Below are positions 42,950 to 53,542 of a stretch of DNA of 64,000 nucleotides, in pieces; positions within the stretch are counted from its first letter, which is position 1, and each line of letters opens with the position of its first letter. The stretch comes from Roseivivax jejudonensis (GTDB taxonomy: Bacteria; Pseudomonadota; Alphaproteobacteria; Rhodobacterales; Rhodobacteraceae). The stretch lies in the NCBI RefSeq assembly GCF_900172265.1, contig NZ_FWFK01000004.1, positions 1-64,000 of the forward strand, written 5' to 3'. The notes under the pieces were generated by a model. That model had not been told where the DNA came from and ran no database searches. It saw only the letters and a list, made by a program, of their open reading frames with translations. The position numbers and the translations under genes are program-made.

Positions 42950-43147
42950 ATGAACGCACTTCGCACCCTCCTGAAGAATTTCCGCCGCAACGACGATGGC
43001 GCCACGCTCGTCGAGTACGGCATCGCGCTCGGCCTCGCGGTCACGGTCGGCGCCGGTGCGCTTCTGACCCTCGGCGGCGACGTCGGCTCCAAGATGAGCG
43101 CGGCGAGCTCGGCACTGAACGCCGAGGCGCCGGCAGACGGCTCCTGA
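42950..43147 (+). CDS. flp: Flp/Fap-type pilin
   Basis: The 65-residue prepilin has a basic leader, the cleavage site G17|ATLVEYGIAL with glutamate and tyrosine at +5 and +6 (Flp motif), a hydrophobic helix and a short acidic/Ala-rich tail. It assembles the tad pilus. AAAGG at 9 bases supports ATG 42950 over a TTG at 42944. The 273-base upstream region to the LuxR-type gene contains the promoters; TTAAT-T-ATTAA at 42683-42693 is A/T-rich. Confidence 0.92.
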   Translation: MNALRTLLKNFRRNDDGATLVEYGIALGLAVTVGAGALLTLGGDVGSKMSAASSALNAEAPADGS

Positions 43148-43251
43148 TCGGACAACCGGACGGCGCCCGCCGTCCGGCCATCGCGAAGGCGCCGTGCACC
43201 CCTGCGAGCGTCTTCGCGGTTTTTCACGAGTTTTCCGACGAGGACCAGATC

Positions 43252-44709
43252 TTGACCGCACCACGCTTCATCCTCCGCTTCGCGCAGCGTGAAGAGGGCG
43301 GCGTTCTCGTTCTCTGGGGCTGCGCGCTCGCCGCGCTCCTCGGCTTCGCGGCGCTGGTGCTCGATGCCGGTCGCCTCGCCACCACGCAATCCGAACTGCA
43401 ATCCTACGCCGATTCGGTCAGCCTCGCCGCCGCGGCAGAGCTCGACGGCCGCGACGATGCCATCGCCCGCGCCCGTGCCGCCGCAAGCGACCTGCTGACC
43501 GACAGCCAGACCTTCGGCGAGGGCGGGACCCGCCTCGACGCCGACAGCATCAGCCTGACCTTCTATCGCGACGCCCCGGGCGGCCGCTTCCTTCGCGATC
43601 TGGCCTTCGTCACCTCCGACCCCCACCGCGCCCGCTTCGTCGAGGCGGCGGTGGCCGAACGCACCGTGTCGCTGCCCTTCAGCGCCGCGCTCGCGTCGAT
43701 ATCGACCGACACGGGCATCGACGACACCGTCGCAGCCAGCGCAGTCGCGCAGTTCACGCTCGAGGCCTGCAACACGGCTCCGGTCGCCATGTGCCTGCCG
43801 GAACTCGACTTTTCTGCCGGCACCTCCATCGGTGCATCCTTGTCTCTCGACGTCGCAGCCTCCGCGACGCTGCCCTATCCCGGCGACATCGTGCCGCTCT
43901 CGGTGCTCGATCCGGTCGACTCGCTTCTCCAGGGCACGTCGATCTGCGCCGGGCTTCTCGGCGCCGCGCTCGAGGCCTGCCTGATCGGCGTCGATGCGCC
44001 CGGCACGGCCTGCACCGGCGGCGGCTCGGGGCTCCAGCTGTCCGCCGCGCTCGACGGAGCGGACGTGCTCGACGCCGTGAATGCACGCCTCGGGATCTTC
44101 GACGGCGTCACCAGCGGTCTGTCCGGCCTGCTCGGATCGCTCGCCGCGCCCAACCCGCTGGGCGGCGTGCTCGCCGCCGGCGGTCTCTGCGAGGCGGCGC
44201 CGACGCCCCAATCGCTTCCGCGCGACGATTGCCACGTCACCGGCACCTGCGGCAGCGTAGGCACCGGCGACTGGTCGGAGGGGCGCGCGGCCTATGTCGA
44301 GGCGCGCTACGACGGCAGCGACCCGTTTCCCGACGCCCGCACACGGCTGGACTTTTACCGCGCCGAGATCGCGGCCGCGGCCGAGATGTCGGACGACACC
44401 GGCGGCGGCCTCGTCGGCGGTCTTCTGGGCGGCATCGGCGACACGGTCGGCAACGTCGTCGGGCAGGTCTGCACGCCCGACGCCGGCGGCGCACCGGACC
44501 GGCGCCTGATGGTGATGGGCGGCATCGACTGCGGCGCGATCGGCCCGGACGGCGCGCTGCCCCCGGTGCGCCAGTATTTCGAGGTCTTCGTGCTCGGCCC
44601 CGGCGAGAATGGCCGCCTCGACGTCGAGATCACCGCCTGCCTCGGCGGCGGATGCGGCAGCGGCACGCTCGACACCGAGGTCCGCGACGTCGTGCGGCTC
44701 GTCGAATGA
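43252..44709 (+). CDS. TadG-like pilus-associated protein
   Basis: A 485-residue protein with an N-terminal membrane helix (VLVLWGCALAALLGFAALVLDAGRLATTQSELQSYADSVSLAAAAEL) of the TadG/TadE-pseudopilin kind, then a long external region rich in cysteine (for example CNTAPVAMC, DDCHVTGTCG) without a von Willebrand domain. TTG 43252 after GACGAGGA is the likely start; upstream reading is not protein-like. The stop overlaps the next start (ATGA). Probably surface-exposed with disulfides. Confidence 0.78.
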   Translation: MTAPRFILRFAQREEGGVLVLWGCALAALLGFAALVLDAGRLATTQSELQSYADSVSLAAAAELDGRDDAIARARAAASDLLTDSQTFGEGGTRLDADSISLTFYRDAPGGRFLRDLAFVTSDPHRARFVEAAVAERTVSLPFSAALASISTDTGIDDTVAASAVAQFTLEACNTAPVAMCLPELDFSAGTSIGASLSLDVAASATLPYPGDIVPLSVLDPVDSLLQGTSICAGLLGAALEACLIGVDAPGTACTGGGSGLQLSAALDGADVLDAVNARLGIFDGVTSGLSGLLGSLAAPNPLGGVLAAGGLCEAAPTPQSLPRDDCHVTGTCGSVGTGDWSEGRAAYVEARYDGSDPFPDARTRLDFYRAEIAAAAEMSDDTGGGLVGGLLGGIGDTVGNVVGQVCTPDAGGAPDRRLMVMGGIDCGAIGPDGALPPVRQYFEVFVLGPGENGRLDVEITACLGGGCGSGTLDTEVRDVVRLVE

Positions 44710-45203
44710 TCCGCGCGTTGGCCCGCCATGCCGCGCGGTTCCGCGCGGACCAGTCCGGTGCGGCGCTCGTCGAGTTCGCGCTGATCCTGCCGAGCGCGCT
44801 CGTCCTCCTGGGCGTGAGCGTCGAGGGCGCGCGCACCTTCTGGTCCTACCAGACGACGGTGACCGGCGTGCGCGATGCCGCGCGTTTCGTCAGCCGCGCC
44901 GCCGACAGCGACCTGTGCGCCACCGGCGGCAGCCTTGCGGCGTGGGAGCCGCGCCTGCTCGACATCGTGCGCACCACCGCGACGGGGGCCACGCCGTTTC
45001 CCGTCGACGTCTCGGTCGACGCGGTAACGGCGGATCTTGCCTGCCACGATCTCGGGCTGCGGGGCGGGACCGTCGGCGTCGCCACCGTGACCGCCACGCT
45101 GACCATCCGCCATCCGTTCCGTACGCTCTTCTCGCTCGCCGGCGGCACCTCCGGGGGCATCACCGCGACCGTTCGCGATAGCGCCCGGCTGATCGGCGCA
45201 TGA
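44706..45203 (+). CDS. tadE: TadE-family pseudopilin
   Basis: The 165-residue protein has the TadE N-terminus: ADQSGAALVEFALILPSALVLLGVSVEGARTFWSYQTTVTGVRDAARF, a cleavage site after glycine and Glu at +5. Two cysteines (DLCATGG, DLACHDL) may form a disulfide. It starts within the TadG stop (ATGA) and ends overlapping the next gene, in a tight tad operon. Confidence 0.85.
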   Translation: MIRALARHAARFRADQSGAALVEFALILPSALVLLGVSVEGARTFWSYQTTVTGVRDAARFVSRAADSDLCATGGSLAAWEPRLLDIVRTTATGATPFPVDVSVDAVTADLACHDLGLRGGTVGVATVTATLTIRHPFRTLFSLAGGTSGGITATVRDSARLIGA

Positions 45204-45823
45204 GTCGGCTCGCCGCATATCTCGCCGATCGCGCGCGCGACGAGAGCGGCGCGGTCCTGATCGAGCTTGCCGCCGTGCTCGGCGTGTTTTTCCTGCTGGT
45301 CCTCGGCCTGATCGATTTCGGCCGGCTCGGCTTCGCGCACGTCCTCGGCGAAAAAGCGACCGAGCGCGCGGTGCGCATGGCCGTGGTGCGTCCGCCGCTC
45401 TGCCCCGATGTCGATACCGTGGTGCGCCGCAGCGCGCTCGGGCTGCTGCAGCCCGGCGTGACGCCGGGAACCCGCTGCGCCGACGCGCCCGGCGTGTGCC
45501 GCGCGCCGGACCCGGTTTCGTGCACGGCGGCCGATGCCGGCGCCGGCGCAGACGCGATCTGGGATCGCGTCGCGCCGTTCCTGCCCGCCAACGCGGCGCC
45601 CGAAAACCTCCGTTTTTCATACACCTGGGACCCGGCGCTCAACCGACTCGGCGCAGGGTACAGCCCGCTCGTGACCGTCGAGATCACCGATCTCGACTTC
45701 GACTTCATCTCGCCTCTCGGCGCGCTTGCCGCAGCCGCGGGGGCGGACGACGCCGACAGCCTCGGCGCGTCTCTCCCGTTCCCGTCGATGAGCGCGTCTC
45801 ATCCGGCCGAAGACCTTCAGTAA
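45200..45823 (+). CDS. Second TadE/TadF-like pseudopilin
   Basis: The 207-residue protein has the same start pattern (DESGAVLIELAAVLGVFFLLVLGLIDFGRLGFAHVLGEKATERAVRMA), with prepilin-like cleavage and Glu at +5, then four cysteines in PPLCPD, GTRCADAPGVCRAPDPVSC. It overlaps the previous gene by four bases. It is likely the minor pseudopilin TadF or a second TadE. Confidence 0.85.
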   Translation: MSRLAAYLADRARDESGAVLIELAAVLGVFFLLVLGLIDFGRLGFAHVLGEKATERAVRMAVVRPPLCPDVDTVVRRSALGLLQPGVTPGTRCADAPGVCRAPDPVSCTAADAGAGADAIWDRVAPFLPANAAPENLRFSYTWDPALNRLGAGYSPLVTVEITDLDFDFISPLGALAAAAGADDADSLGASLPFPSMSASHPAEDLQ

Positions 45824-45833
45824 GGAGTTTGCC

Positions 45834-47270
45834 ATGACCATCGGTTTCGATCCGACGACGACCAGCGGGGCCGCCGATCCGGTCCGCGCGGGTGGCGCGA
45901 TGCGCGTCCTCATCCTGTCGCCGAACCGGACGGTGGCGGGGCGCATCGCGGCGACGCTCGCCACGGACCCGAATATCTCGGCGCGCACGCACAAGGGCGC
46001 GCTGTCCGATCTCGTTCTGGCCGGCGACATGGACTGGGAGACGCTCGACTTCGTGGTCTTCCACGTGGAGGGAGACGGCACGGCCGACATGCTCGCGCTG
46101 CGCTGGCTGCGTCACGGCCGCGGCGATGCGCTGCGTCTGGTCGCGGTGGTGGACGACGGCGCGGACCCGGCGCGGCGCGACCGCATCCGGGCGGCCGGCG
46201 CGGACGAGGTGCTCGGCCTCGCGAGCCTCGGCCGGCCCGAGCGTCCGGCCGACGGGCGGCCCCGGCGCCTGACCCTCGGCGCGACCGCCGCGGACCGGGC
46301 AGAAACAGACGCTGACGGCCCGGCCTTCCCGACCGAGCCGGCGGTCGGCCCAACCGCCACGCCGACCGAGGCGAACGACCCCGCGACGCTTGAGACACCG
46401 GTTGCCATCACGTGCGAGGCACCCGCCGCATTGCCGGATCTGTCCGACGTCGCCGCGCCCGAGGCTGCCCACGCATGCCATGAGGGCGCCGCGGTACGGA
46501 TCAACGCCGCCACCGGCGACGGGCGGCTCACGCTCTTTCTCCGCGCCCGGGGCGGCGCCGGTGCGACGACGCTGGCCACCAATCTCGCGCTTCTCCTCGC
46601 CGCCCGCGGCACCGAACGCGTGGCGATTGTCGATCTCGACATCCAGAACGGCTCGGCGGGCGTGCAGATGGACCTGCCCGACAGCGCCGCCTTTGGCGCG
46701 TTGCTGCGCGAGGGGCGCACGCCCGACGCGGCGTTCCTCGATGCGGCGATGGTCCGTCATGACGGCGGCGTCGACGTTCTGCCCGCACCCGACGTGATGG
46801 CGCCCCTCAGCGCGCTGTCCCCCGCGCAGGTGGACGCCCTCGTGACCGCGCTCAAGGCCCGCTACGACCACGTCCTGATCGACATGCCCCAGGCCATGCC
46901 CGACTGGATCGAACCGGTGCTCGACCGCGCGTCGCGCGCCGTCGTCGTCACCGACACCGCCGTGCCGTCGGTGAAGCGGGCGCAACGCCTGATCCGGGCC
47001 ATCGCCGAAGAGCACATGACCCTGTCGGTCGAGATTGTCGTAAACCGCGAGGCGCGCCCCCTGCTCCTGTCCGAAGGCCAGAAGGAGGCCGCGCGCCTGC
47101 TCGGCCAGCCGCTCGAGCACTGGGTGCCCGAGGATCCGGCGCGCGCCCGCCGCGCGATCGACCGCGGCGAGCCGCTGGTCGCATCGGCGCCGCGCAGTCG
47201 CCCGTCGCGCGCGCTCGGACGTCTGGCTGCCGCGCTCTATCCCGCGCCGCGCCGCCGGGAGGGCCGCTGA
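45834..47270 (+). CDS. cpaE: CpaE/TadZ-type pilus localisation ATPase
   Basis: A 478-residue protein: an N-terminal receiver-like domain (MRVLILSPNRTVAGRIAATLATD, LRLVAVVDDGADPARRDRIRAAGADEVLG), a proline/alanine/threonine-rich linker near 140-220, and a MinD/ParA-like ATPase with deviant Walker A (RARGGAGATTLATN), VAIVDLDIQNG and DHVLIDMPQ. It positions the tad machine. GGAG precedes the ATG; its stop overlaps cpaF (TGATG). Confidence 0.9.
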   Translation: MTIGFDPTTTSGAADPVRAGGAMRVLILSPNRTVAGRIAATLATDPNISARTHKGALSDLVLAGDMDWETLDFVVFHVEGDGTADMLALRWLRHGRGDALRLVAVVDDGADPARRDRIRAAGADEVLGLASLGRPERPADGRPRRLTLGATAADRAETDADGPAFPTEPAVGPTATPTEANDPATLETPVAITCEAPAALPDLSDVAAPEAAHACHEGAAVRINAATGDGRLTLFLRARGGAGATTLATNLALLLAARGTERVAIVDLDIQNGSAGVQMDLPDSAAFGALLREGRTPDAAFLDAAMVRHDGGVDVLPAPDVMAPLSALSPAQVDALVTALKARYDHVLIDMPQAMPDWIEPVLDRASRAVVVTDTAVPSVKRAQRLIRAIAEEHMTLSVEIVVNREARPLLLSEGQKEAARLLGQPLEHWVPEDPARARRAIDRGEPLVASAPRSRPSRALGRLAAALYPAPRRREGR

Positions 47271-48715
47271 TGTTCCGCGCTTTCCACGCCCGCCCCGAGC
47301 CGCAGACCGCGGCAGCACCCGCGCCCGTCGCAGACGTGGCGCCCGCGCCCGCGCCGGTTCCTGCCGCGCCGTCCGCCCCTGGCTCCGAGGTGGTACCGGC
47401 CAAGCGCAGCGAACCGCGCCCCGAGCCGACGCCCGACGCGCCGACGCCGGAGCGGCTGCGGCTCAAGGCGCGGCTGCATCACCAGCTTCTCGACGAGCTC
47501 AATCTCGAACTGGTCGACAGCGTGCCCCGCGAGGACCTGCGCCGCGAGATCGGCGCGCTCGCCGCGCGCGCGCTCAAGGCCGAGGCCACCTCGATGCCGG
47601 CGGCGGTCTTTTCACAGCTGATCGACGAACTGATGGACGAGGTGCTCGGGCTCGGCCCACTGGAGCCGTTGCTCGCGGACCCCGAAATCGCCGACATCCT
47701 CGTCAACGGCGTGGACCGCGTGTTCGTGGAGCGGGCCGGCCGGCTCGAACGCTCCGATACGCGCTTCAACGACGAGCCCCATCTGCTTCGGATCATTGAC
47801 AAGATCGTCACCGGCGTCGGCCGTCGCATCGACGAGAGCCAGCCGTGGGTCGATGCCCGCCTCCCCGATGGGAGCCGCGTCAACGCGATCGTGCGGCCCT
47901 GCGCCATCGACGGCCCGAGCCTGTCGATCCGAAAGTTCGCACGGATCCCGTTGAAGATGGACCGGCTTGTGGAACGCGGCGCGCTGACCGCCGCCGCCGC
48001 GGATTTCCTGCAGGCCTGCGTGCGCGGCCGGCTCAACCTGTTGATCTCGGGCGGGACCGGGTCGGGCAAGACGACGCTCCTCAATGCACTGTCGGCCTAT
48101 GCCGATCCGCATCATCGCATCGTGACGATCGAGGACGCGGCCGAACTGCAGCTGCAGCAGGAGCATGTCGTCCGGCTCGAGACGCGGCCCGCGAACGCCG
48201 AAGGCACCGGCCTCGTGACGCAGCGCGACCTCATCATCAACGCCCTTCGGATGCGGCCCGACCGCATCATTGTAGGCGAGGTGCGCGGGACCGAGGCGTT
48301 CGACATGCTGCAGGCCATGAATACCGGCCACGACGGGTCGATGACGACGATTCACGCCAACTCCGCGCGCGACGCGCTGTCCCGGCTCGAACAGATGGTC
48401 GCGATGAAGGGAGGGGACATGCCCCTCGGGGTGATCCGCGCGCAGATCGCCTCGGGACTCCAGATCGTGATGCAGACCTCGCGTCTGGCCGACGGCACGC
48501 GGCGCCTGCTGTCGATCTCCGAGGTCGTCGGGCTCGACGGCGGAACGGTGCTCATGCAGGACATCTTCGTTTTCCGGCGGTTCGGGACCGGAGAGGACGG
48601 CGCCGTGCAGGGCCGGATGATGGCGACCGGGGTGCGCCCCCGCTGCATGGAGGCGCTCGCGGCGGCTGGCCTCGCACCCGCCGATGCGGCCTTTGCGCCG
48701 GAGTGCGACGCATGA
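47270..48715 (+). CDS. cpaF: CpaF/TadA secretion ATPase
   Basis: The 481-residue ATPase has a long Pro/Ala-rich N-terminal extension, then the TadA core: [35 protein letters not shown], Walker [26 protein letters not shown], Walker B area [34 protein letters not shown]. It powers pilus assembly at the inner membrane with TadB and TadC. Overlapping starts on both sides indicate a coupled operon. Confidence 0.95.
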   Translation: MFRAFHARPEPQTAAAPAPVADVAPAPAPVPAAPSAPGSEVVPAKRSEPRPEPTPDAPTPERLRLKARLHHQLLDELNLELVDSVPREDLRREIGALAARALKAEATSMPAAVFSQLIDELMDEVLGLGPLEPLLADPEIADILVNGVDRVFVERAGRLERSDTRFNDEPHLLRIIDKIVTGVGRRIDESQPWVDARLPDGSRVNAIVRPCAIDGPSLSIRKFARIPLKMDRLVERGALTAAAADFLQACVRGRLNLLISGGTGSGKTTLLNALSAYADPHHRIVTIEDAAELQLQQEHVVRLETRPANAEGTGLVTQRDLIINALRMRPDRIIVGEVRGTEAFDMLQAMNTGHDGSMTTIHANSARDALSRLEQMVAMKGGDMPLGVIRAQIASGLQIVMQTSRLADGTRRLLSISEVVGLDGGTVLMQDIFVFRRFGTGEDGAVQGRMMATGVRPRCMEALAAAGLAPADAAFAPECDA

Positions 48716-49677
48716 GCGGGATCGACGCCTCCGCCGCCGTCGCGCTTACCGCGCTGATCGCCCTCGGCGGGGTCGCCGCGCTTCTGGGTGCGACCGTTCT
48801 GATGTCCCGCGCCCGGGCGCGGGACGCCGCGATGATCGCCCGGATGCGGCGGGAGACGGCGCGAGCGCGCGACGCCGCGCGGCCCGCCGGCACCCTGCAG
48901 AAGCGGATGGCGGAGGGCGGCCCGGCCCTGCCGTTCTACGGCAACCCCAACCAGCTCGTGCGCGGGGCCGGCCTTCGGCTCTCGGGGCGCGCCTTCGTCG
49001 CGGCCACCCTCGGGGCGGCGATCGTCCTCGGGGGCGCGATCAGCCTTTCGCTCGGTCCGCTGATCGGCGGCCCGCTCGGCATCGGCCTCGGCGTGTTCGT
49101 CCCGGTGGTCGTGCTGCGGCGCAAGCGCGACGTCCGGCTCGATCGGCTGTCGCGGCAACTTCCGGATGCGCTCGACCTGATGGCGCGCGGTCTGCGCGTG
49201 GGCCATCCCGTCGCCGCCACGATCGGCAACGTCGCCCGGACCATGCCCGATCCGATCGGCACCGAATTCGCTCTGGTCGCGCAGCAGATCCGGCACGGCG
49301 ACTACCTCCCCGACGCGTTTTCCGACCTCGCCGACCGCGTGCGGCAGGAGGATATCGACTATTTCGCCGCCAGCATCCGGGTCCAGCACGGCACCGGCGG
49401 CAACCTCGCCGAGATGATCGAGACGCTGAGCCAGGTGGTGCGCGCGCGGCTCATGCTGCGCCGGCGGGTCAAGTCGCTGTCGGCCGAGGGGCGGCTCTCG
49501 GCGCTGTTGCTGTCGAGCCTGCCGTTTCTGATCTACGGCGCGACCTCGATCATCGCGCCGGATTATTACGGCGCCGTGCGCCATCACCCGGCCTTCCTGC
49601 CGATCGCCGGAATCGTGATCGCGCTCGTCGTCACGAACGGGCTGATCCTGCGCCGCCTGACCCGCTTCGAGATGTGA
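48712..49677 (+). CDS. tadB: TadB inner-membrane platform protein
   Basis: The 321-residue protein is a type II secretion F-domain protein with N-terminal helices, LPDALDLMARGLRVGHPVAATI, the VRQEDIDYFAASIRVQHGTGGNLAEMIETLSQVVRARL core, and two C-terminal helices. With TadC it forms the platform for CpaF. ATG overlaps the cpaF stop (ATGA). Confidence 0.93.
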   Translation: MSGIDASAAVALTALIALGGVAALLGATVLMSRARARDAAMIARMRRETARARDAARPAGTLQKRMAEGGPALPFYGNPNQLVRGAGLRLSGRAFVAATLGAAIVLGGAISLSLGPLIGGPLGIGLGVFVPVVVLRRKRDVRLDRLSRQLPDALDLMARGLRVGHPVAATIGNVARTMPDPIGTEFALVAQQIRHGDYLPDAFSDLADRVRQEDIDYFAASIRVQHGTGGNLAEMIETLSQVVRARLMLRRRVKSLSAEGRLSALLLSSLPFLIYGATSIIAPDYYGAVRHHPAFLPIAGIVIALVVTNGLILRRLTRFEM

Positions 49678-49681
49678 CGCC

Positions 49682-50665
49682 ATGACCGAGATCCTGTCCC
49701 TGTCCGCCACGGCCGACGTTCTGTCGAACGGCCTGCCCCTCATGGCCGCCGCCGTGGCGGCGATGCTCCTGCTGCTCGGGGGGCTCGGCCTCGTGTCGCA
49801 GCGCGACCGCGCGGCGGCGCGGATCCGGGCGCTCGGCGCCGACGCGCCGAACCACGGCGCGGCCGGCCTGTCGCGAACGCCGTCCGCGGATCCACGGGGG
49901 CTGGCCCGCGCGCTCATCCCGGAGGACCGCGCCCAGCGGGACGCGGTTCAGCGACAGCTGGCCGCCCTCGGCCTGACGCAGCCCGACGCTGTCCAGAATT
50001 TCTACCTGCTGCGGCTGTGCCTCGCCGTGGCGCCGATCCTGCTGGTCGGCGCGGCAATCGTCGGCGCCGGCGCGGATCTCCTGCCGGGATCGGCCTCCGA
50101 TGCGGTGCGCGACATGCCGGGGATCTTTCTCGCCCAGATCGCCGCGATCGGGGCCGCCTGCGGATTCTGGGGGCCCGGCGCGTGGCTGAAGGGCCGGCAT
50201 CGTGCGCGCATCGTGCGTCTGCGCAGGGCGCTGCCCAACGTGCTCGACCTCATGCAGGTGTCGGTGCAGGCCGGTCTCGGCTTCGACGCGGCGCTGACCC
50301 GGGTCGGCACCGAGCTTACCGAGGCCGCGCCCGACATGGCGCGAGAGCTGTTCGTGCTGCAAAAGGAGATTTCGGCCGGTCGCGACCGCGAGACCGCGCT
50401 TTTCGACATGGCCGACCGGATGGGCTTCGAGGAGGCGATGTCGTTCGCGCTCGTTATCACGCAATCCATGCAGTACGGCACGAGCCTGACCCAGGCCCTT
50501 CGGGCCTACGCCGTCGAGATGCGGCAGGCGCGCGAACTCGAGGCGCAGGAAAAGGCGAACCGCCTGCCGGTGCAGATCTCGGCGGTGATGTCGTTCCTGA
50601 TGCTGCCGGCGCTCTTCCTGATCACCCTGACACCGATCATCATCCGCTATATCGGGATCGAGTGA
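49682..50665 (+). CDS. tadC: TadC inner-membrane platform protein
   Basis: The 327-residue T2SS F-domain protein has a single N-terminal helix, two middle helices and the core LPNVLDLMQVSVQAGLGFDAALTRVG, DMADRMGFEEAMSFALVITQSMQYGTSLTQALRAYAVEMRQARELEAQEKANRLPVQI, with final helices. It begins 4 bases after tadB. Last gene of the tad operon seen here; a hairpin follows. Confidence 0.93.
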   Translation: MTEILSLSATADVLSNGLPLMAAAVAAMLLLLGGLGLVSQRDRAAARIRALGADAPNHGAAGLSRTPSADPRGLARALIPEDRAQRDAVQRQLAALGLTQPDAVQNFYLLRLCLAVAPILLVGAAIVGAGADLLPGSASDAVRDMPGIFLAQIAAIGAACGFWGPGAWLKGRHRARIVRLRRALPNVLDLMQVSVQAGLGFDAALTRVGTELTEAAPDMARELFVLQKEISAGRDRETALFDMADRMGFEEAMSFALVITQSMQYGTSLTQALRAYAVEMRQARELEAQEKANRLPVQISAVMSFLMLPALFLITLTPIIIRYIGIE

Positions 50666-50672
50666 GGCGCGC

Positions 50673-50700
50673 TGCGGCGGGCCGGTCCCGGCACGCCGCA
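50673..50700. terminator. Bidirectional hairpin between tadC and leuS
   Basis: Between two convergent genes, TGCGGCG / CGCCGCA (7 bp) encloses a further GCCGG / CCGGC stem with one mismatch between them. No long T-run is present on either side, so it may act as a bidirectional terminator with Rho or only as an mRNA end structure. Confidence 0.5.
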
Positions 50701-50709
50701 ACCCTTGGA

Positions 50710-53244
<2,535 letters not shown>

Positions 53245-53374
53245 CGCGCCGGTCTCCAAACTGTCGGGTCTGGCGCGTGATAGTGCGTGGCCCTGACGAC
53301 TTCAACGACGTCCGGACAGCGCGGTCCGCCGAGCGGTGCGCGCACCGGGCCGTGGCCGGCCCGGCGGCGCGCTG

Positions 53375-53542
53375 TCAGCGGCGGTCGCCGTCCGGGCTGT
53401 CGTCGAACCGGTCGTCGAGGATGCGGGCGCCGCCGCCCTCGGGGTCGTCGTATTGCGACGCCCGCATGGTCCAGACGAAAGCGGCGAGCCCGGCGAGGCC
53501 GAGACCCACGGAGACGGGGATGAGCACGACGAGAACGTTCAT
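53375..53542 (-). CDS. ccoS: CcoS, small cbb3-oxidase maturation protein
   Basis: The 55-residue protein has one N-terminal membrane helix (MNVLVVLIPVSVGLGLAGLA, then AFVWTMRASQYDDPEGGGARIL), with the W-x-x-x-x-x-QYDD stretch after the helix typical of CcoS, and an acidic tail. It overlaps the end of ccoI (ATGA, 53539-53542). CcoS is needed for copper insertion and haem b content of the cbb3 oxidase. It is short, so easily missed. Confidence 0.9.
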   Translation of the reverse strand: MNVLVVLIPVSVGLGLAGLAAFVWTMRASQYDDPEGGGARILDDRFDDSPDGDRR

